From: Blepharisma stoltei
Taxonomy: Eukaryota; Ciliophora; Heterotrichea; Heterotrichida; Blepharismidae
Reading direction: 5' to 3'
DNA: 64,000 bases
Assembly: GCA_914767885.1 (NCBI GenBank)
Contig: CAJZBQ010000043.1
Location: forward strand, 558,001-622,000
The translations under genes were made by a program, and so were the position numbers. This document shows positions 20,488-30,898 of the stretch, piece by piece. Below the pieces are notes generated by a model, which worked only from the letters and a program-made list of their open reading frames with translations, was not told the DNA's origin and made no database searches. Positions within the stretch are counted from its first letter, which is position 1. Each line of letters opens with the position of its first letter.

Positions 20488-23073
20488 TTAAAGATCAACC
20501 TTTTTACCTTCTTCTGAGTTTGTTTCTTTCTTTTCTTCAGTCTTTTCAGCTTTTGGAGGTTCTTGTGTAGTTTCTTCTTCTTTATTGTTTAACTCTTCTA
20601 AATTTTTTGCTTCTCCCTCTTCTACATTATCTGCGCTCTCAGCTGTTTCTTCATCATTTTCACCATCTAAAATTTCAACATCTCCTTCTTCATTTGTTCC
20701 TTCCTCATCTTCATCATCTCCTTCTGGAAGATCAGGCTCAGCTAAAGGCTCGGTAGGCGAAACTTGCATCTTTTTGCTCATCATTCTATATATTCTGCTA
20801 GAAAAATCTGGATCTTCATTAAGTGCAAAACCAGATGCAAGCAGCCCTGTGTAGTAGTACATCCACCCATAATCTCTCAATTGTTGAGTGCTTGGATCAT
20901 CTTCTACCAATTCAAGCATCTTTTTAATCGCTGGATGAGCAGGATTTATTTCAAGAATTTTTCTTGGCACATAGTGATCTGGGATTTTTTGCTGGTTTGA
21001 GTAAGCCTGAGACTTAGCAATTCTATACATATTGGCTGTATACCCAGACTCTTGGCTTACAATAACGACTGGATCTGTTGTAAGTCTTCTGCTAAGTGTG
21101 ACTTTATCGACTTCTCTTCCTAATTGTGATTTCCACCAATCTGTTAATGGTTTGAACAACTCCTTAAGTTTTTGTTCTTTTTTCTCTTCATACTCAGTCA
21201 TGACTCCAAGGTCAAGTTCTCCTTTTGCCAGATTTTTAACCTTTTTTTCATCAAAATCTTTGATGTAGCTAAAAGCGAATTCATCAAGAGGATCATCAAG
21301 CAAAATGACTTCATATCCCATTTTTACTAATTTCTGTATATGAGGAGCCTTTTTAAGAGCTTCTAAATCTTCTCCAGCAAGATAATAAATGAATTCTTGA
21401 GTAGACGGCATTCTCTCAACATACTCTGCAAACGATGTAAGATCTTTTTCATCCCCACTTGTGGCAGTGCTTTGAAATCTCAATAGTTTAACCAGCTTAT
21501 TTCTATTACTAGCATCCTCAATAACTCCAGTTTTAATCGCCTTAGAAAAGTTTTTCCAGAACTCTGCATATCTTTCTTTTCCTTTTTTAAGACTCCACCT
21601 AAGCAAGATCTGGTACTCTTGGTCCATATCTTTTTTGACCTCTTCGTCTTCTCCTGTGTATTTCCAATCATCTTCATTTGGTCTTTCAGCTTTCCACTCA
21701 TCTTTGTCATTAGCTAAATCTAGTAAAGTATCAAGGACTTTTTTGACTATTTTGTTGTTCATGATTTTGAAGATTCTTTGCTGCTGTAAGGTTTCTCTGG
21801 AGACATTTAAAGGCATGTCGTCTGAATGGATGACTCCTTTTAAGAAATTTAAATATTTTGGAATTAAATCTTCTGGACCTTCTGTAATAAGAACTCTTCG
21901 GACGTAAAGTCTTAAGCCTGACTTAGATTTGGTGACTTCTTCATACATGTCAACAGGTGGATTGTCAGGGATGAAGATAATGGCTCTAAAATCGACTTCT
22001 CCTTCTCCATGGAAATGGGTGAAATATAGAGGCTCTGAGCCATCTTTTTTTAAGGTTTGGTACAGTTTGACGTAGTCTTTGATTTTGTTCTCTTTAGGCT
22101 CATTAAGCCAAATTGCTTTTTTAGTGTTTACTTGTTCCCAGAGCCACTCTGTTGTTTTTTCGCTTTTTGTTCTTTTCTTTTCTTCATCAGAAAGGGTAGG
22201 TTCTTCTATTTCATCAGGGACTTCTTCTCCATTAGCAATTTTTTCTTCTCTTTCTTTTAATAAAGCAGCTCTTTTTTCTTCCAATTTTTTGGCTTCTTTG
22301 ACTTCTTCTTCCTTTATTTCTTCTTCTGTCATCGGTACATCAATATACTTGTCTTTTTCCAAATACAGATATATAGGATAATCAATAAATTCTGAGTAGC
22401 TTTTAATTGTATCTTGAATAGTCTTTTTATCTAAAAATTCTTCAGCATCTTGTTTAAGCTTAAGAATAACTTCAGTTCCTCTTCCCAAAGTGTTTCCTCT
22501 TGGATCTTTCTTAACAGTAAACTGAGGTCCAGCAGAAGAAGTCCAGATGTATTGGTCATCGTCATCATGTTTACTTACAACAGTAACCTTATCTGCAGCT
22601 AAGAAACTGCTATAAAAACCAACACCAAACTGCCCAATTAGATTTATACTCCCACCTTTTGCAATGGCTTCTAAAAATTGTGTAGTTCCTGACCTTGCGA
22701 CTGTGCCTAGTTTTTCGACTAAATCAGTTTTGGTCATCCCAATTCCTTTGTCTGAAATGGTCAATGTTTTTTTTGCAGGATCATAAGATATGCGGATTTC
22801 TAAATCACCGTAGTCTTTTTCTGGGTTCATTAGAGCAAGAAATCTGACTTTGTCCATAGCGTCTGATGCATTAGAAATGAGTTCTCTTAAGAAGACTTCT
22901 TTATTGATGTAAAGAGAGTTTATGATGATATCCATGAGACTTGCGACTTCTGCTTGAAATTCGTATTTTTCTGATGTTTCTTCGAGAGTAGTCAGCTCGT
23001 GGTCTTTTGATACTTCTTCTTCAATTCCGTGGGCTGTTAAGACTAACAGCAAAAGTAAGTACCTAAAGGACAT
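20488..23073 (-). CDS. HSP90B1: Endoplasmin (GRP94/HSP90B1), ER HSP90 chaperone
   Basis: An 861-residue HSP90 of the ER type. An N-terminal signal peptide (MSFRYLLLLLVLTAHG) is followed by the ATPase domain with ELISNASDAMDKVRF, ISDKGIGMT, GTVARSGT and GQFGVGFYSSF. A charged, Glu/Lys-rich linker lies near residues 240-310, then the middle and C-terminal dimerisation domains, an acidic tail and the ER-retrieval end KVDL (a KDEL variant). It folds secreted and membrane proteins in the ER lumen using ATP. The gene is uninterrupted: no IES, intron or TGA codon. The small ORFs on the opposite strand are shadows. Confidence 0.97.
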   Translation of the reverse strand: MSFRYLLLLLVLTAHGIEEEVSKDHELTTLEETSEKYEFQAEVASLMDIIINSLYINKEVFLRELISNASDAMDKVRFLALMNPEKDYGDLEIRISYDPAKKTLTISDKGIGMTKTDLVEKLGTVARSGTTQFLEAIAKGGSINLIGQFGVGFYSSFLAADKVTVVSKHDDDDQYIWTSSAGPQFTVKKDPRGNTLGRGTEVILKLKQDAEEFLDKKTIQDTIKSYSEFIDYPIYLYLEKDKYIDVPMTEEEIKEEEVKEAKKLEEKRAALLKEREEKIANGEEVPDEIEEPTLSDEEKKRTKSEKTTEWLWEQVNTKKAIWLNEPKENKIKDYVKLYQTLKKDGSEPLYFTHFHGEGEVDFRAIIFIPDNPPVDMYEEVTKSKSGLRLYVRRVLITEGPEDLIPKYLNFLKGVIHSDDMPLNVSRETLQQQRIFKIMNNKIVKKVLDTLLDLANDKDEWKAERPNEDDWKYTGEDEEVKKDMDQEYQILLRWSLKKGKERYAEFWKNFSKAIKTGVIEDASNRNKLVKLLRFQSTATSGDEKDLTSFAEYVERMPSTQEFIYYLAGEDLEALKKAPHIQKLVKMGYEVILLDDPLDEFAFSYIKDFDEKKVKNLAKGELDLGVMTEYEEKKEQKLKELFKPLTDWWKSQLGREVDKVTLSRRLTTDPVVIVSQESGYTANMYRIAKSQAYSNQQKIPDHYVPRKILEINPAHPAIKKMLELVEDDPSTQQLRDYGWMYYYTGLLASGFALNEDPDFSSRIYRMMSKKMQVSPTEPLAEPDLPEGDDEDEEGTNEEGDVEILDGENDEETAESADNVEEGEAKNLEELNNKEEETTQEPPKAEKTEEKKETNSEEGKKVDL

Positions 23074-23471
23074 ATTTATACACGTGTTAAAAAGGAATTA
23101 TTTAAGATTATTTTTTTGATAGATGAAATGAATGTATGCGAATTCTCTTAATTGCAATCGAAATAAATTGATTTGAAGATTGATGAAAAAGTATGACTGA
23201 TAAATACGATAAAATAAACTAATCACACAATTATCAATAAATTACAAATTTGACTAAAATATTTTGAGCTTAGACTCAATTTAAGATAATTTTATATAAT
23301 TCTGAATTTTCGAGAAACTTTCGACTTTAATTTGGTGTGCTGCTTATAGCCAAATTGCAACAATGATAAAAATTGAATTAATATTGATCTATGCTTGTAT
23401 TAAAGAATAAAAAACAAAATTATATAAATATCAATTTATAAAATTAAAATAAAAAGATTATAATTTTAATT
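23074..23471. other. Divergent intergenic stretch
   Basis: About 400 bp between the chaperone start (minus) and the kelch gene start (plus), AT-rich; no element recognised. Confidence 0.5.
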
Positions 23472-25707
23472 ATGCAGACTTATAAATGCTGCTATCAAAT
23501 GTGCCTAGACATTCCTAAATGAATGTGTGCATGTTCAAGTCCTCCTTGCTTATTATGCCAGAGCCATCTTGGAGTTCACCTTGTAGCAAATGCTTCACCT
23601 TCTTGTAGCCCACAAATTATCGAGCTTCAGCCCGTAAATGCTGGAAGTAAAATAAAATTTATTCAATCCCTTCACCTACAAACAAAACATTTTGTTTAAT
23701 TCAATTTTTTATTAAAATTTTATATGAAATTAAATAAAAATTTTATATCAAAGCAATAAACGAAATAATTATGATTTAGATCAAAATATTATTTAAATAA
23801 TTTTTTGATATTTTTCTCTGTCATTTCAAGGGATTCAGCACATCAAGTCCCAACAACTTTATATAGAGAAAACAAAGAAAGACTTAATAATACAAGCCAG
23901 CAATATAAATGACTTGATCAGTAAAGTGCTGACAAAGGCTTTGAGAGATCTTAAAGGATTAGAAACACGTTGCTCTTTGCTATTAAAAAAAGCAATTAAT
24001 ATGAATACTAATTGCTCTCCTTACTGCGAGGTTGGGTCTATTTTATCAAAAAACCCAGATGAAATCAATAGCTTGCTTCCCAGCTGGAATTTTTCAGAGT
24101 TTTTAAACCCTATTAATGGAATATTCGCAAATCTAGAGCAATATCTTAATATGGGTGTAGGTCCAATGATCGTGCAAATTTAATAGTGTGTATTTCATCG
24201 AAGAAAATTTGGTTAAAAATCTTTAAATAGAGTACCATTTGGCCTATTTTAACGTTTTTCGGTCAAATGTCTCACTATCAAAAATGATTCTAACAAATTT
24301 TTCCCCTAGAGATGTCGCACTATCAAAAAATACACGATCATTTGACATGGAGCCTCTTAATACAAATTTTGCTCTTATTGATCCTCAAAATGCACAAATC
24401 CATAATATTGCTCCCAGCCCTTTACCTCAGCTATTGCCAAAAAATCCTTCTTCATCAAATGGTACAAATCCTCAGGAAATTCCGCTCCCCGGAAGCAGTC
24501 TCATTTTTTATCATTCCACAAATAAACAAATAATCGAAATTGACACAATTACAAATACCACTAGAAATGACTCAATAAGGCTTGAAAGCTATATGTCTCA
24601 AGGAATTTCTATGATTAGGCTTCCAAATAGGACTATATTCTGCTATGGAGACACTGATGACAATAGAAAAGGATCTACTTTCATTATTGAAAGCAAATCA
24701 AGAATCACGCATCTGCAAAATGGCTGGCCTTGCAAATGAGCATCACTCGCATACTTGAATGGAAATATTTATGCATTTGGAGGATCTGAAGGATTGAACA
24801 AGCTAAATACATTTCGTAGGTTTGACATTGTCAGCAAGAGGTGGAATCTTATATCTTTATTATCATATATTACCTATAATTTTTAACGTATCCTACTGAG
24901 CTGCTCATCTCCTTCTACCACTGTTGCCGCTCTGGGGTTTCCATTTTATTGGCATGAAGGTCTTTTGAGGGAGGCTTCAAAAGGAGCCACTGGAAAGATG
25001 CCAACGCCAACGTTCCGGTTTTGACGGGTTGTCCTGACCTCGCTCTCTCTTACTCGACTAACTGTGCTCCCAGCTAAAGGTTAACCCTCCGGATTGGTCG
25101 CTCAGCAAAACACTGTTCCTTTCGCTTACTAGGGCTAGATGTCCACTAATCGTCGGTCTCGCCTGGTATAGGCGGATTAGGATTCATCTGAAAACTAAAC
25201 CTCATAATTAAAATATTGCTGAATGAGAAGCAATTAGAGGAGCTAATTGCTTTCGACAAAATACCATATTGACTATGCAATAGGTGAAATCAGCCTGGAA
25301 CAATGCCCATCTTTATGAAGCATTCTTCAGCAGTAACTTTTCAAGGGAAAGTTTATGTAGTCGACTATGACACTGGACATCTTTATTCACTAGACCCAGA
25401 TACCGGCATTTTTTCTCAACGAATCCAGGCGTTCAAAGCTGCAGCTTTGAAATTGCTATTTTCAGACATGGATAATCTTTATGTGATAGAGTCAGGAGGA
25501 TCTATCTATATGGGTAATCCTCCAAATAAATTGGCTAAAGTACATGGTCCGATGCCTAATCTTTTTGCTGATAAACTTGCTTCACCCATTTTAGTTATTG
25601 ATAGTTTTGCTTATTATGTTGCACTTCAAAGCCAAGCATCAGAGTATTTTTTATACAAATTTGACATGAAGAGGCGAGTAAACTCAAAGGAAAATGAATG
25701 GCTATAG
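23472..25707 (+). CDS. Kelch-repeat protein with N-terminal zinc-binding box, split by three insertions
   Basis: The N-terminus (MQTYKCCYQMCLDIPKWMC ACSSPPCLLCQSHLGVH) is Cys/His-rich like a B-box. A helical segment (KTKKDLIIQASNINDLISKV) and then kelch-like blades follow: YLNGNIYAFGGSEGLNKL, RRFDIVSKRWNLI, FQGKVYVVDYDTGHLYSLD. Several Trp codons are TGA. Three insertions shift the frame: 23699-23810 (112 bp), 24183-24234 (52 bp) and about 24869-25281 (413 bp, containing a GC-rich element). With these removed the frame is continuous to the TAG at 25705-25707. Kelch propellers mediate protein binding, for example as substrate adaptors; the partner is unknown. The blade count looks low, so some may be degenerate. 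Confidence 0.75.
23699..23810. other. Short TA-bounded IES (112 bp) in the kelch gene
   Basis: TA at 23697-23698 and 23809-23810. The ends are loosely inverted (TAATTCAATTTTTTATT and, reversed, TATCAAAAAATTATTT). Removal changes the frame by one, as the downstream reading frame requires. Confidence 0.65.
24183..24234. other. Candidate short IES (52 bp) in the kelch gene
   Basis: TA at 24181-24182 and 24233-24234. Removal replaces TAA TAG stops with VQIYHLAYFNV and gives the required frame shift. Boundaries are inferred from frame only. Confidence 0.5.
24869..25281. mobile_element. Insertion with GC-rich core in the kelch gene (probable retroelement inside an IES)
   Basis: The core at about 24893-25200 is GC-rich and structured, with AT-rich shoulders and a small hairpin (AGCAATTAG...CTAATTGCT near 25230). 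The 413-bp TA-to-TA interval gives the required frame change. The element is not similar to the other SINE families by eye. Exact borders are uncertain. Confidence 0.5.
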
Positions 25708-25725
25708 TATAGACATATTATTAAT

Positions 25726-26430
25726 TTAAATATTTCTTATTACAATTTTCGGATCATTTAATTTGCTAGGTAAAACAACTTCTTCATTTGATGATTCACT
25801 TCTAGCACTTAATTTTAAGTCTTCGCTCATTATTTTTTTATGTCTTATCGGAGCTCCACATGATCTGTCTCGGTTTTTTCTTAATTGATAAGAAAAATTA
25901 ATTGCCTTATTTTAAAAATCGAATATTTTATTTTTATTTTTCTATAATAATTATATTATATATAGAGTAAGTGTGTGCCTCTCAGATTTCAGACGACTTA
26001 CACTGGGGCAAAGTTGTCTTACAAACAAATTTTCTTTAACAACTATAGGATCAAGTTGGAGATAAGTTTTAAAGATATTACTTGAAGGAATAGAATTGGC
26101 AGATCGTTTATGCTTGACAAAACTTAAATTGCTTTTCTCTTTTCTTGTGAAAACTTTGAACTTTCTTGTGGATTTATTAACTGAGGCTGGAAATTGTGCA
26201 TTTTCACTACTTTGGAAACTGTCAAAAGATTTATAATTATCAATTGAATTTCGAATTGAACGCTTTCCATGCGAGATTTTATCTAATGATACTTCAATTA
26301 ATGACTTTAATTTTTCCAAATTTTCGTTATTAGCTCTGTGTGGGGAAAAGTTTCTGAGTTTCAATTTTTCTCTTGATTTGATTTTCTGGATTCATTCGTT
26401 GAGTTTTTGATTTTCTGAAATTGAAAACAT
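25726..26430 (-). CDS. Basic protein of unknown function (207 aa), one short IES
   Basis: It starts MFSISENQKLNEW (TGA=Trp) and continues through KLRNFSPHRANNENLEKLK. The frame meets stops after SERHTLTL; removing 81 bp (25883-25963) continues it with RKNRDRSCGAPIRHKKIM to a TAA at 25726-25728, giving 207 residues. It is Lys/Ser/Arg-rich without a known domain. The gene is convergent with the kelch gene, with only 18 bp between the stop codons. Confidence 0.6.
25883..25963. other. Short TA-bounded IES (81 bp)
   Basis: TA at both ends. The inverted ends resemble each other (TATATAATATAATTATTATAG against, reversed, TAATTGATAAGAAAAATTAA). Removal restores one frame for the 25726-26430 gene. Confidence 0.6.
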
Positions 26431-26683
26431 GCTTATTATAAAGGGTCATTTTAATCTTATTGTTAGTCTGACTACTTAACAATATTTACTTTTAAGTCAT
26501 TCCTTGTATTTCTAAGAAATCAGTTATATTTAGTAGCGTTAATTAGAAATGATAGCCAATAGTTGCTATTATAAGCGAAAATAAAAAGTGATTGCTGTTT
26601 AAGTATTCATTTTATAAAATAAGATATATAATGCATAATATCTAAAGGTATAGCCACCCTCATTGTGCATAAATTCCATAATT

Positions 26684-27691
26684 ATGAATTCTCTGCCTTT
26701 TCCTATTTGGGCTCTGTGCTTTTACAAAGATAACATTCTTATAAGTGGAGGAGGCGGTGGCAAAGCATACGGCGTCAAAAACATGCTTGCTCTATACAAA
26801 GCTGAAATTCCATTAAAAACTCCAATCAAAGAAGAAGACACAGGTACAGATTTAGTTGGATCTTTAGAATGACTCAAAAAAATAGATATCATTATAGCAG
26901 GAATCAGAAAAGATATTCTCATTATAAGAATTTCCCCAAAATCCGACATAGAAAAAGTCCATAGAATCCAATGTGAAGAGGAAAAATCAATTTCATATAT
27001 AAAAGGATCAGCAGACAATACAATGCTTTTGGAGGGAGCTGATGAAGGATCTATAAAGCTCTGAAGAATTAACGGTGGAGATAAAAGTCTATCGAGGATT
27101 ACTGAGATGAAACATAATAGTAGTCTGACAGGGATAGATATTATGCCAAACAATTTAATGGTTTGCGCTACGTTTAAAGACAAAACTTGTAGAATTTATG
27201 AAATTCCGAGTGGATTACATATGAAAACTCTTTATTTTTCAAGAAAATGCGACCCACAAGGGCTTATGTTTAAAGGCTGCTGCTTTTCTGAAAAAAATGA
27301 TTATTTGTATACAATACAAACAGGATTGAAAGCTGGGAGCTATTTTACAAAATGAGACGTAAATAAGGGTTTTCATCCAATAAACACAAAACAAATTCAT
27401 AGTGGTCAATCTTGTGTATTAAAAGGAAGCAAATCAGGAAAATATGCAGCAATAGGAACAAGTGATGGGTCTCTAAAAGTGATAGACACTCAAAATTTAT
27501 CATTAATATATAGCCATCTTGAGTTCTCTCTGCCAGTGACAGCTCTTGATTTTAGCATGTCTGAAAAATCAATTTTTGCTGGATCTGCTGATTATGCATA
27601 CAAGAGGATCACCGTAAAAGAGTCTAGCAAAGTATGCTATTTCGTTATAGCACTTATTATAGCAATCATAATTCCTTATTTATTTTATTAG
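26684..27691 (+). CDS. SEC12: Sec12/PREB, Sar1 guanine-nucleotide exchange factor
   Basis: A 335-residue WD40 protein with three in-frame TGA codons read as Trp (SLEWLKK, IKLWRING, TKWDVNK). The N-terminus FPIWALCFYKDNILISGGGGGKAYGVKN is the Sec12/PREB K-loop signature. WD-like blades follow, and the C-terminus VCYFVIALIIAIIIPYLFY is a single membrane anchor. Known role: an ER-membrane GEF that loads Sar1 with GTP and starts COPII coat assembly. The start at 26684 is chosen because it immediately precedes the conserved block. The IKLWR motif is one of the clearest proofs of TGA=Trp in the window. Confidence 0.9.
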
Positions 27692-27900
27692 AATAAATCT
27701 TTTATGCTTTATATGTTTAAATAGATCTATAAATTTGTTCATATATTATTTTTTTCTCAATATTAATTTAATAGTAATAGTTCAATTATCGTTTAAAAGG
27801 ATTTTGCTACCAATAGCAAATGCTGCATTTCAATTAAATCAAGCCTTGCATATCTAATTTCACAGAGACATGCAAACATGTTGATAAATTATACATATAA

Positions 27901-28266
27901 ATGGCAGCCTCTCTGAATTCATACTTTGAAAACTGTGGAAGATCTCTTGAAGTGACATCCTTAAGCTTATGTGACAATAACGGTGTAGAAATTATCAACT
28001 GGGGTGAAAAGATCCAAGAAATTCAGCTTTTATCTGCAATGTTCCAAAGCACACTTGAAAACTCTGTTAAACTCCCAATTGGTAGAGCCAAACATATTAC
28101 GCTGTTTTACTCACAAAAAGTCCTAATCCAAAAGAGCATGGATTCAATGTTTTTAGCAATTGTAATGCCTCGAGATGGGCCTATTGGGAAAGTGTTGACC
28201 CAATTAGACAAAATAGAAAGAGATCTTTCACCATTAGCCCAGATAATTGCATCAAGAGAGTCATAA
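27901..28266 (+). CDS. Roadblock/LC7-fold protein, LAMTOR3-like
   Basis: 121 residues with alternating beta and alpha pattern. Segments VTSLSLCDNNGVEIINW, HITLFYSQKVLIQKSMDSM, FLAIVMPRDGPIGKVLTQL and IERDLSPLAQII line up with LAMTOR3/MP1 in order and length (about 124 aa). LAMTOR3 is part of the Ragulator scaffold on lysosomes that anchors Rag GTPases. The similarity seen is moderate, so another roadblock family member is possible. The frame is uninterrupted. It is convergent with the TMEM63 gene, with 24 bp between stops. Confidence 0.5.
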   Translation: MAASLNSYFENCGRSLEVTSLSLCDNNGVEIINWGEKIQEIQLLSAMFQSTLENSVKLPIGRAKHITLFYSQKVLIQKSMDSMFLAIVMPRDGPIGKVLTQLDKIERDLSPLAQIIASRES

Positions 28267-28290
28267 TCGAATTAATATAAGAAAAATTAA

Positions 28291-30477
28291 TTATAATTCC
28301 CCAATCTTTTTAAGGCTTAATTGTTTTCTAGTTTCTAAAGGATGATAATATTTTTCTATGTCTACATCAAATATGAGTCCTTCTTCCTCGAACGTTTCTG
28401 AACTAAATCCGAGCTTCAGAACTTTTTCAATGTCAAGACTTTTTCAATATACCAGGGTGAAAATAATTATTGATAGAATAATAAGGACAATTGAGATTGC
28501 AAAATAGGTAATTGAGTTACTCAAGAAGAGAAAATAGCATGTCATCAATTGGAAAAATAGTGTTGCCACGAGTAGATATGCTATTTAATTCTAACTAAAG
28601 CATTAAAAATTAAAAATTATAACTCAAATGGAGTATTTCTATTCAGAAATATTAGAATATCTTGTCATCATTCGTGGAATTCGATCTGCAGTTGTCGTTT
28701 TTACCGTGCAATAAAAACACAACAAGTTATATTTTGCAGTCCAGTACTAAATATATTTTACTCTTGATATAAAAAAAGCAGCGCCCACAACCAAAATAAT
28801 TGGATATGCCACAGAAAATGAAAGGATAATAATAAGCGAGGATATTGAAATCCCATATTCATAAGCCCACCTGAATTCGTATGCCTATATAGAATTTACT
28901 TCATATGCAAGCATTCTTTCCGTTTCATTCACTGCTGCTCTTTGCCTGAACTTCACCCTAATTAGCTTTGGGATTTGCATAAAATCAGCCCCATTTTTGA
29001 AAAAAGTCATATGGATCATAAAAATTGTAAAAAACTGGGCTTCATAGGCAAAAATATTTGCCTGGGAAGTCTTCCATCTATCGAACTCTCCTAGAAGAGT
29101 ATTCGTGATTATTGAGTATACTTGAAATCCAACTAATGGCACAATAAAAGTATAAGTCACCATTACAAGCAAGAATTTAAACAAAGCACTTACTGTTTCT
29201 TCACTTTTATTGCCGAGTTCTTCTTTTTTCACAATATAGTTTACACTGACCCTTACAATAGCAGATTGATATAGCAAAAGTATCAGAGATGGCACCAGCT
29301 GGCTAATAGCTCCTTGGTAAATAGATTTAGCACCTACAAGATCTAAAAGTTCCACTAGTATTTGTAACAGAGTTGATGGTGTAATTAATAAAAAGAAGCA
29401 TATAATAAATGTAATCCACAGCATAAGCCGAGTCACCCATAATTTATGCCTTTTAGTAGTCATATTATGCCAATTGATTTCTCCAGGAGCAGGAGCTAAA
29501 TGCAAATTTCATGCACAAGAATTCAATGAGTCTTTTTTCCCTTGGAATTTCTGTACGACATTAAATGCTACTATAGGAGATTTGCATAAAACGTAAGCTA
29601 TTCCTGAAGATTCATTTTTACCATACTCAGTGGCTGCATTTAATCTCAAAGTTAAATCTTTTACGATAGTTTCATAATATTGGATAGCATCAATCTTTTC
29701 TCCACATAGTTTAGGACTAATTTTGGCATATTCACCTTTTACAAGGTAATAATCTTTGAAATGCTGAAGGCGAGCTTTTGCTTCATCTAACTCCAGCTTA
29801 ATTTTTGCAGCATCTGCTAAATCTGGGACAATGTACACACTTTGTATATCATTTCCATATTGAGATCTTAATAATTCAAATACTTCTTTTGTTGCTTGAG
29901 GCGGCTTTATGTTGCTTGGAATTCCCCATATTTCAAATGTATACTTATTTATTGTATTAACTAATTCAGAAGGTTTTGAGTGAATAGTTGATGCATGTCC
30001 AATATATGCACTAATGACAACAAACATGAGGATGGTAAATAAAACGAAAAATACCAGAACAACAGCCATTATATCATATTGGTCTAATATATGGGCCATG
30101 CTTATATAATTCATGCTTTTATCTATTTCAGATTCGCCGTAATATGCGTAAACTGGGATTAATATCCCACAGCCTAAAACAGCAAAAGCTATCATTCCTC
30201 CACCTAAAACTAAATGCAGAGCTAAATAGAGCTGCCCTTCAATCCCACTATAATAGCTCATTTCAGAAAAAGGAATTTTCCAAACGTTTTTAAATAGAAC
30301 ACGCAGAGGGGTGTCTGATTCAGAATAAATAGGAACTTTTATTTCTCTTTCTTCTAATTTAAGATTTATCGGCTTATTTCTATATTTTCGATAAATAGAG
30401 AACGCACAAAATTCAAGGGAGAATAAAATTATGTCAATCCCAATAGTAAGTATTAGAGCCCAAATTGAGTCATCCAT
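28291..30477 (-). CDS. TMEM63/CSC1-type cation channel with two 15-nt introns and one IES
   Basis: Removing introns 28885-28899 and 28747-28761 and a 63-bp IES (28579-28641) leaves exactly 697 codons plus stop. There are about ten hydrophobic segments. The first part holds the N-terminal TMs and a cytosolic domain with a coiled region (DEAKARLQHFKDYY), and the C-terminal part contains APAPGEINWHNM, RLMLWITFIICFFLL and EYGISISSLIIILSFS..AYP.I, as in the CSC1 7TM domain. These are osmo- or mechanosensitive Ca2+-permeable channels in plasma or endomembranes. TGA encodes Trp at 29506-29508 and again near the end. The family is usually 700-800 aa, so length fits. Confidence 0.85.
28579..28641. other. 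Short TA-bounded IES (63 bp) in the TMEM63 gene
   Basis: TA at 28577-28578 and 28640-28641. It contains in-frame stops on the gene strand; removal joins RYSNISE to YLLVATLFF and makes the total length a multiple of three. Confidence 0.65.
28747..28761 (-). other. 15-nt intron (GTAAAATATATTTAG)
   Basis: GT...AG, 15 nt, ending TTTAG. If read through it brings a TAG in frame; when spliced FFISR joins YWTAKYN. Confidence 0.82.
28885..28899 (-). other. 15-nt intron (GTAAATTCTATATAG)
   Basis: GT...AG, 15 nt with an in-frame TAG if retained; splicing joins MLAYE to AYEFRWAYEYG, matching CSC1 proteins. Confidence 0.88.
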
Positions 30478-30898
30478 TATATTATACGTTATTTACTATA
30501 CCTGTTTGCCAAGAATAGCCCACTAAGGAGCATTTTTGGTTCGCCATTCTTAAATTTGGTTAGCTAGAAAATATGTCATGCCAACGAATTTGGCAAGCCA
30601 GCTATTGTCTGGCCAACCAAAAATGCTCATTAGTGGACTATTCTTGGTAAATAAATATATTTAGTAACAAAAAAATCAAACGATTTTTAATTTTTGAGGA
30701 AACAAGCTATAATTGATTTTTTATTTTATTTGGCTATATCTATATTTCAGATTAATAAATTATTGACTATATAAGTGTTTAAATATATAATAAGGATATT
30801 TATAAAAGAATAACAATATATAAGTATCAATTAAAATTTATTTATATTAGCTTCAATAAATATTACATTAATTTAATGATCAAATCCGAGAAATTAAT
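30478..30898. other. Divergent intergenic stretch carrying a fold-back element
   Basis: It contains the inverted repeat at 30506-30655 just upstream of the TMEM63 start; the rest is AT-rich with no recognised motif. Confidence 0.55.
30506..30655. repeat. Fold-back (inverted-repeat) element, about 150 bp
   Basis: Left arm GCCAAGAATAGCCCACTAAG... and right arm ...CTAGTGGACTATTCTTGGTA-type sequence are inverted copies over more than 40 bp (shared core GAGCATTTTTGGTT). A second inner complementarity (TTGGTTAGCTAGAAAA region) allows most of the element to form a hairpin. This is the structure of a small MITE or palindromic IES. It lies between 28 and 180 bp upstream of the TMEM63 start codon. Confidence 0.75.

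Noticed and set aside
20585-22381. Plus-strand ORFs opposite the GRP94 gene
   Set aside because: Ser/Phe-rich shadows of the Glu/Lys-rich antisense coding strand.
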